From NCBI GenBank assembly GCA_046328995.1, contig JAXLVN010000008.1, forward strand, positions 1-64,000: a DNA stretch of 64,000 bases, in the 5' to 3' direction. The notes under the pieces were generated by a model that had not been told where the DNA came from, ran no database searches, and worked only from the letters and a program-made list of their open reading frames with translations. The DNA comes from JADJXV01 sp046328995 (lineage in GTDB: Bacteria; Bacteroidota; Ignavibacteria; Kapaibacteriales; UBA961). Both the position numbers and the translations under genes were made by a program. Positions 63,305 through 64,000 of the stretch are shown in pieces. The first letter of the stretch is position 1. Each line of letters opens with the position of its first letter.

Positions 63305-64000
63305 ATGAAAAAAACACTCCTTATACTTCTTTGTCTCTTCGCTGTCACAATGAGCGAAACAATTGCCCAAAACAAAAAAAAGTCGGCCAAAGACTCGGTC
63401 TATGCCGCACAACCGGTGACAATTACTGCCTCACGCCAACTCCAAAAAGTGCTCGATGTACCGCTCGCCGTGACCGTCGTGCCGCAGATTGACCTTCAGA
63501 ATAGACGCGGCTATGGTCTCGACGAGGTGATGTCGATCGTTCCCGGTGCGCTTGTACAGGCGCGCACCGGCAATCATGACGTGCGCATTACCATCCGCGG
63601 TTATGGCGCGCGTGGTGCGGGTGAACGCTCGAATGCGGGCACATCGCGCGGGATACGCGTACTCGTCGATGGCATTCCCCACACCGAACCCGACGGACGT
63701 ACTGCCTTTGATTTAATAGATATTACCGGTGCATCAAGTATCGAAGTGCTGCGGTCGAGCGCATCGGCTCTGTGGGGAAATGCCTCGGGCGGTGTGGTTA
63801 ATATCAGCAGTGTGCCTACGACGAATAGTCCGTTTTTGTCGGCACAGGCACAATTCGGGAGTTATGGTTTTATGAAAAATTCCCTGCAGGCCGGCACGAC
63901 GACAGATCTTGGTAAGATGTATGTATCATTCAATAATACGACGTTTGACGGGTGGCGCGTGCATTCGAATAGTGCGATTACGCAATTCAATGTCGGACTG
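63305..64000 (+). CDS. TonB-dependent receptor, partial (runs off the window)
   Basis: The first 232 codons are inside the window, in frame to the last base. The signal peptide is MKKTLLILLCLFAVTMSE with cleavage near IAQ. A TonB-box-like DSVYAAQPVTITASR precedes the plug (VMSIVPGALVQARTGN, VRITIRGYGARGAGER, GIRVLVDGIPHTEPDGRT, IEVLRSSASALWGNASGG). There is no carboxypeptidase-like domain. The plug wording (RGYGARG, VLVDGIP, SALWGNASGGVVNI) is like FecA/siderophore receptors, so iron or another metal chelate is likely. Confidence 0.88.
   Translation, partial: MKKTLLILLCLFAVTMSETIAQNKKKSAKDSVYAAQPVTITASRQLQKVLDVPLAVTVVPQIDLQNRRGYGLDEVMSIVPGALVQARTGNHDVRITIRGYGARGAGERSNAGTSRGIRVLVDGIPHTEPDGRTAFDLIDITGASSIEVLRSSASALWGNASGGVVNISSVPTTNSPFLSAQAQFGSYGFMKNSLQAGTTTDLGKMYVSFNNTTFDGWRVHSNSAITQFNVGL

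Overview
The window reads as a chromosomal segment of a Gram-negative member of the Bacteroidota/Chlorobiota/Kapabacteria superphylum; that placement is an inference from gene content. The pointers are at least five secreted proteins ending in the Por/type IX secretion (T9SS) C-terminal sorting domain (YPNPF-type motif), a SusC/SusD pair, choice-of-anchor D repeat proteins, a Wza/Wzi-type export locus, and recurrent TAnnTTTG octamers upstream of genes that match the Bacteroidota -7 promoter element. Almost all genes lie on the plus strand. The exceptions are two tRNA genes, a YCII-like gene, a sigma/anti-sigma operon and a doubtful small ORF.

Layout. 0.3-10 kb: two giant tandem paralogs (DUF3494 ice-binding-like head, 13 or 6 choice-of-anchor D repeats, an OB-like domain, a T9SS tail). 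10-19 kb: a small membrane protein, an FMN reductase, a GT39-like glycosyltransferase, a shortened IcmF (cobalamin-binding plus G-protein chaperone, no mutase domain) that ends inside a REP array, a RAYT transposase that carries a second copy of the same array in frame, an XRE-cupin regulator, rimM-trmD, nadC and cdsA. 19-28 kb: susC-susD, an acidic 35-residue-repeat protein overlapping obg. 28-36 kb: a beta-barrel protein, a 1716-residue T9SS mosaic protein, a hipBA module and tRNA-Asp/tRNA-Ala. 36-46 kb: a CADD-type para-aminobenzoate synthase, a YCII protein, a T9SS protein, DUF6544, an MltB-like transglycosylase, mraZ-rsmH with a clear MraZ operator, YjbR, DinB, FtsX and an FtsB-like protein. 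46-51 kb: an ECF sigma factor, an anti-sigma/barrel fusion, a lipoprotein, and a large Ig-like lipoprotein. 51-60 kb: nucleotide-sugar and polysaccharide export genes (rfbB, wbpA-like, wecB, wza-like, wzi-like) interrupted by a BNR-repeat T9SS protein. 60-64 kb: a small membrane protein and two TonB-dependent receptors, the last cut by the window edge.

How it fits together. Most of the window concerns the cell envelope and surface: T9SS cargo, TonB-dependent uptake, exopolysaccharide precursors and export, and division or peptidoglycan genes. Housekeeping genes are interspersed singly rather than in the classical operons: the dcw cluster is broken after rsmH, and rimM-trmD lacks rpsP and rplS. 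Intergenic DNA is unusually rich in small palindromic elements of several unrelated families. The most distinctive locus is 14.0-15.2 kb, where a RAYT transposase, its probable REP substrate array outside the gene, a matching array inside the gene and a truncated neighbour all meet.
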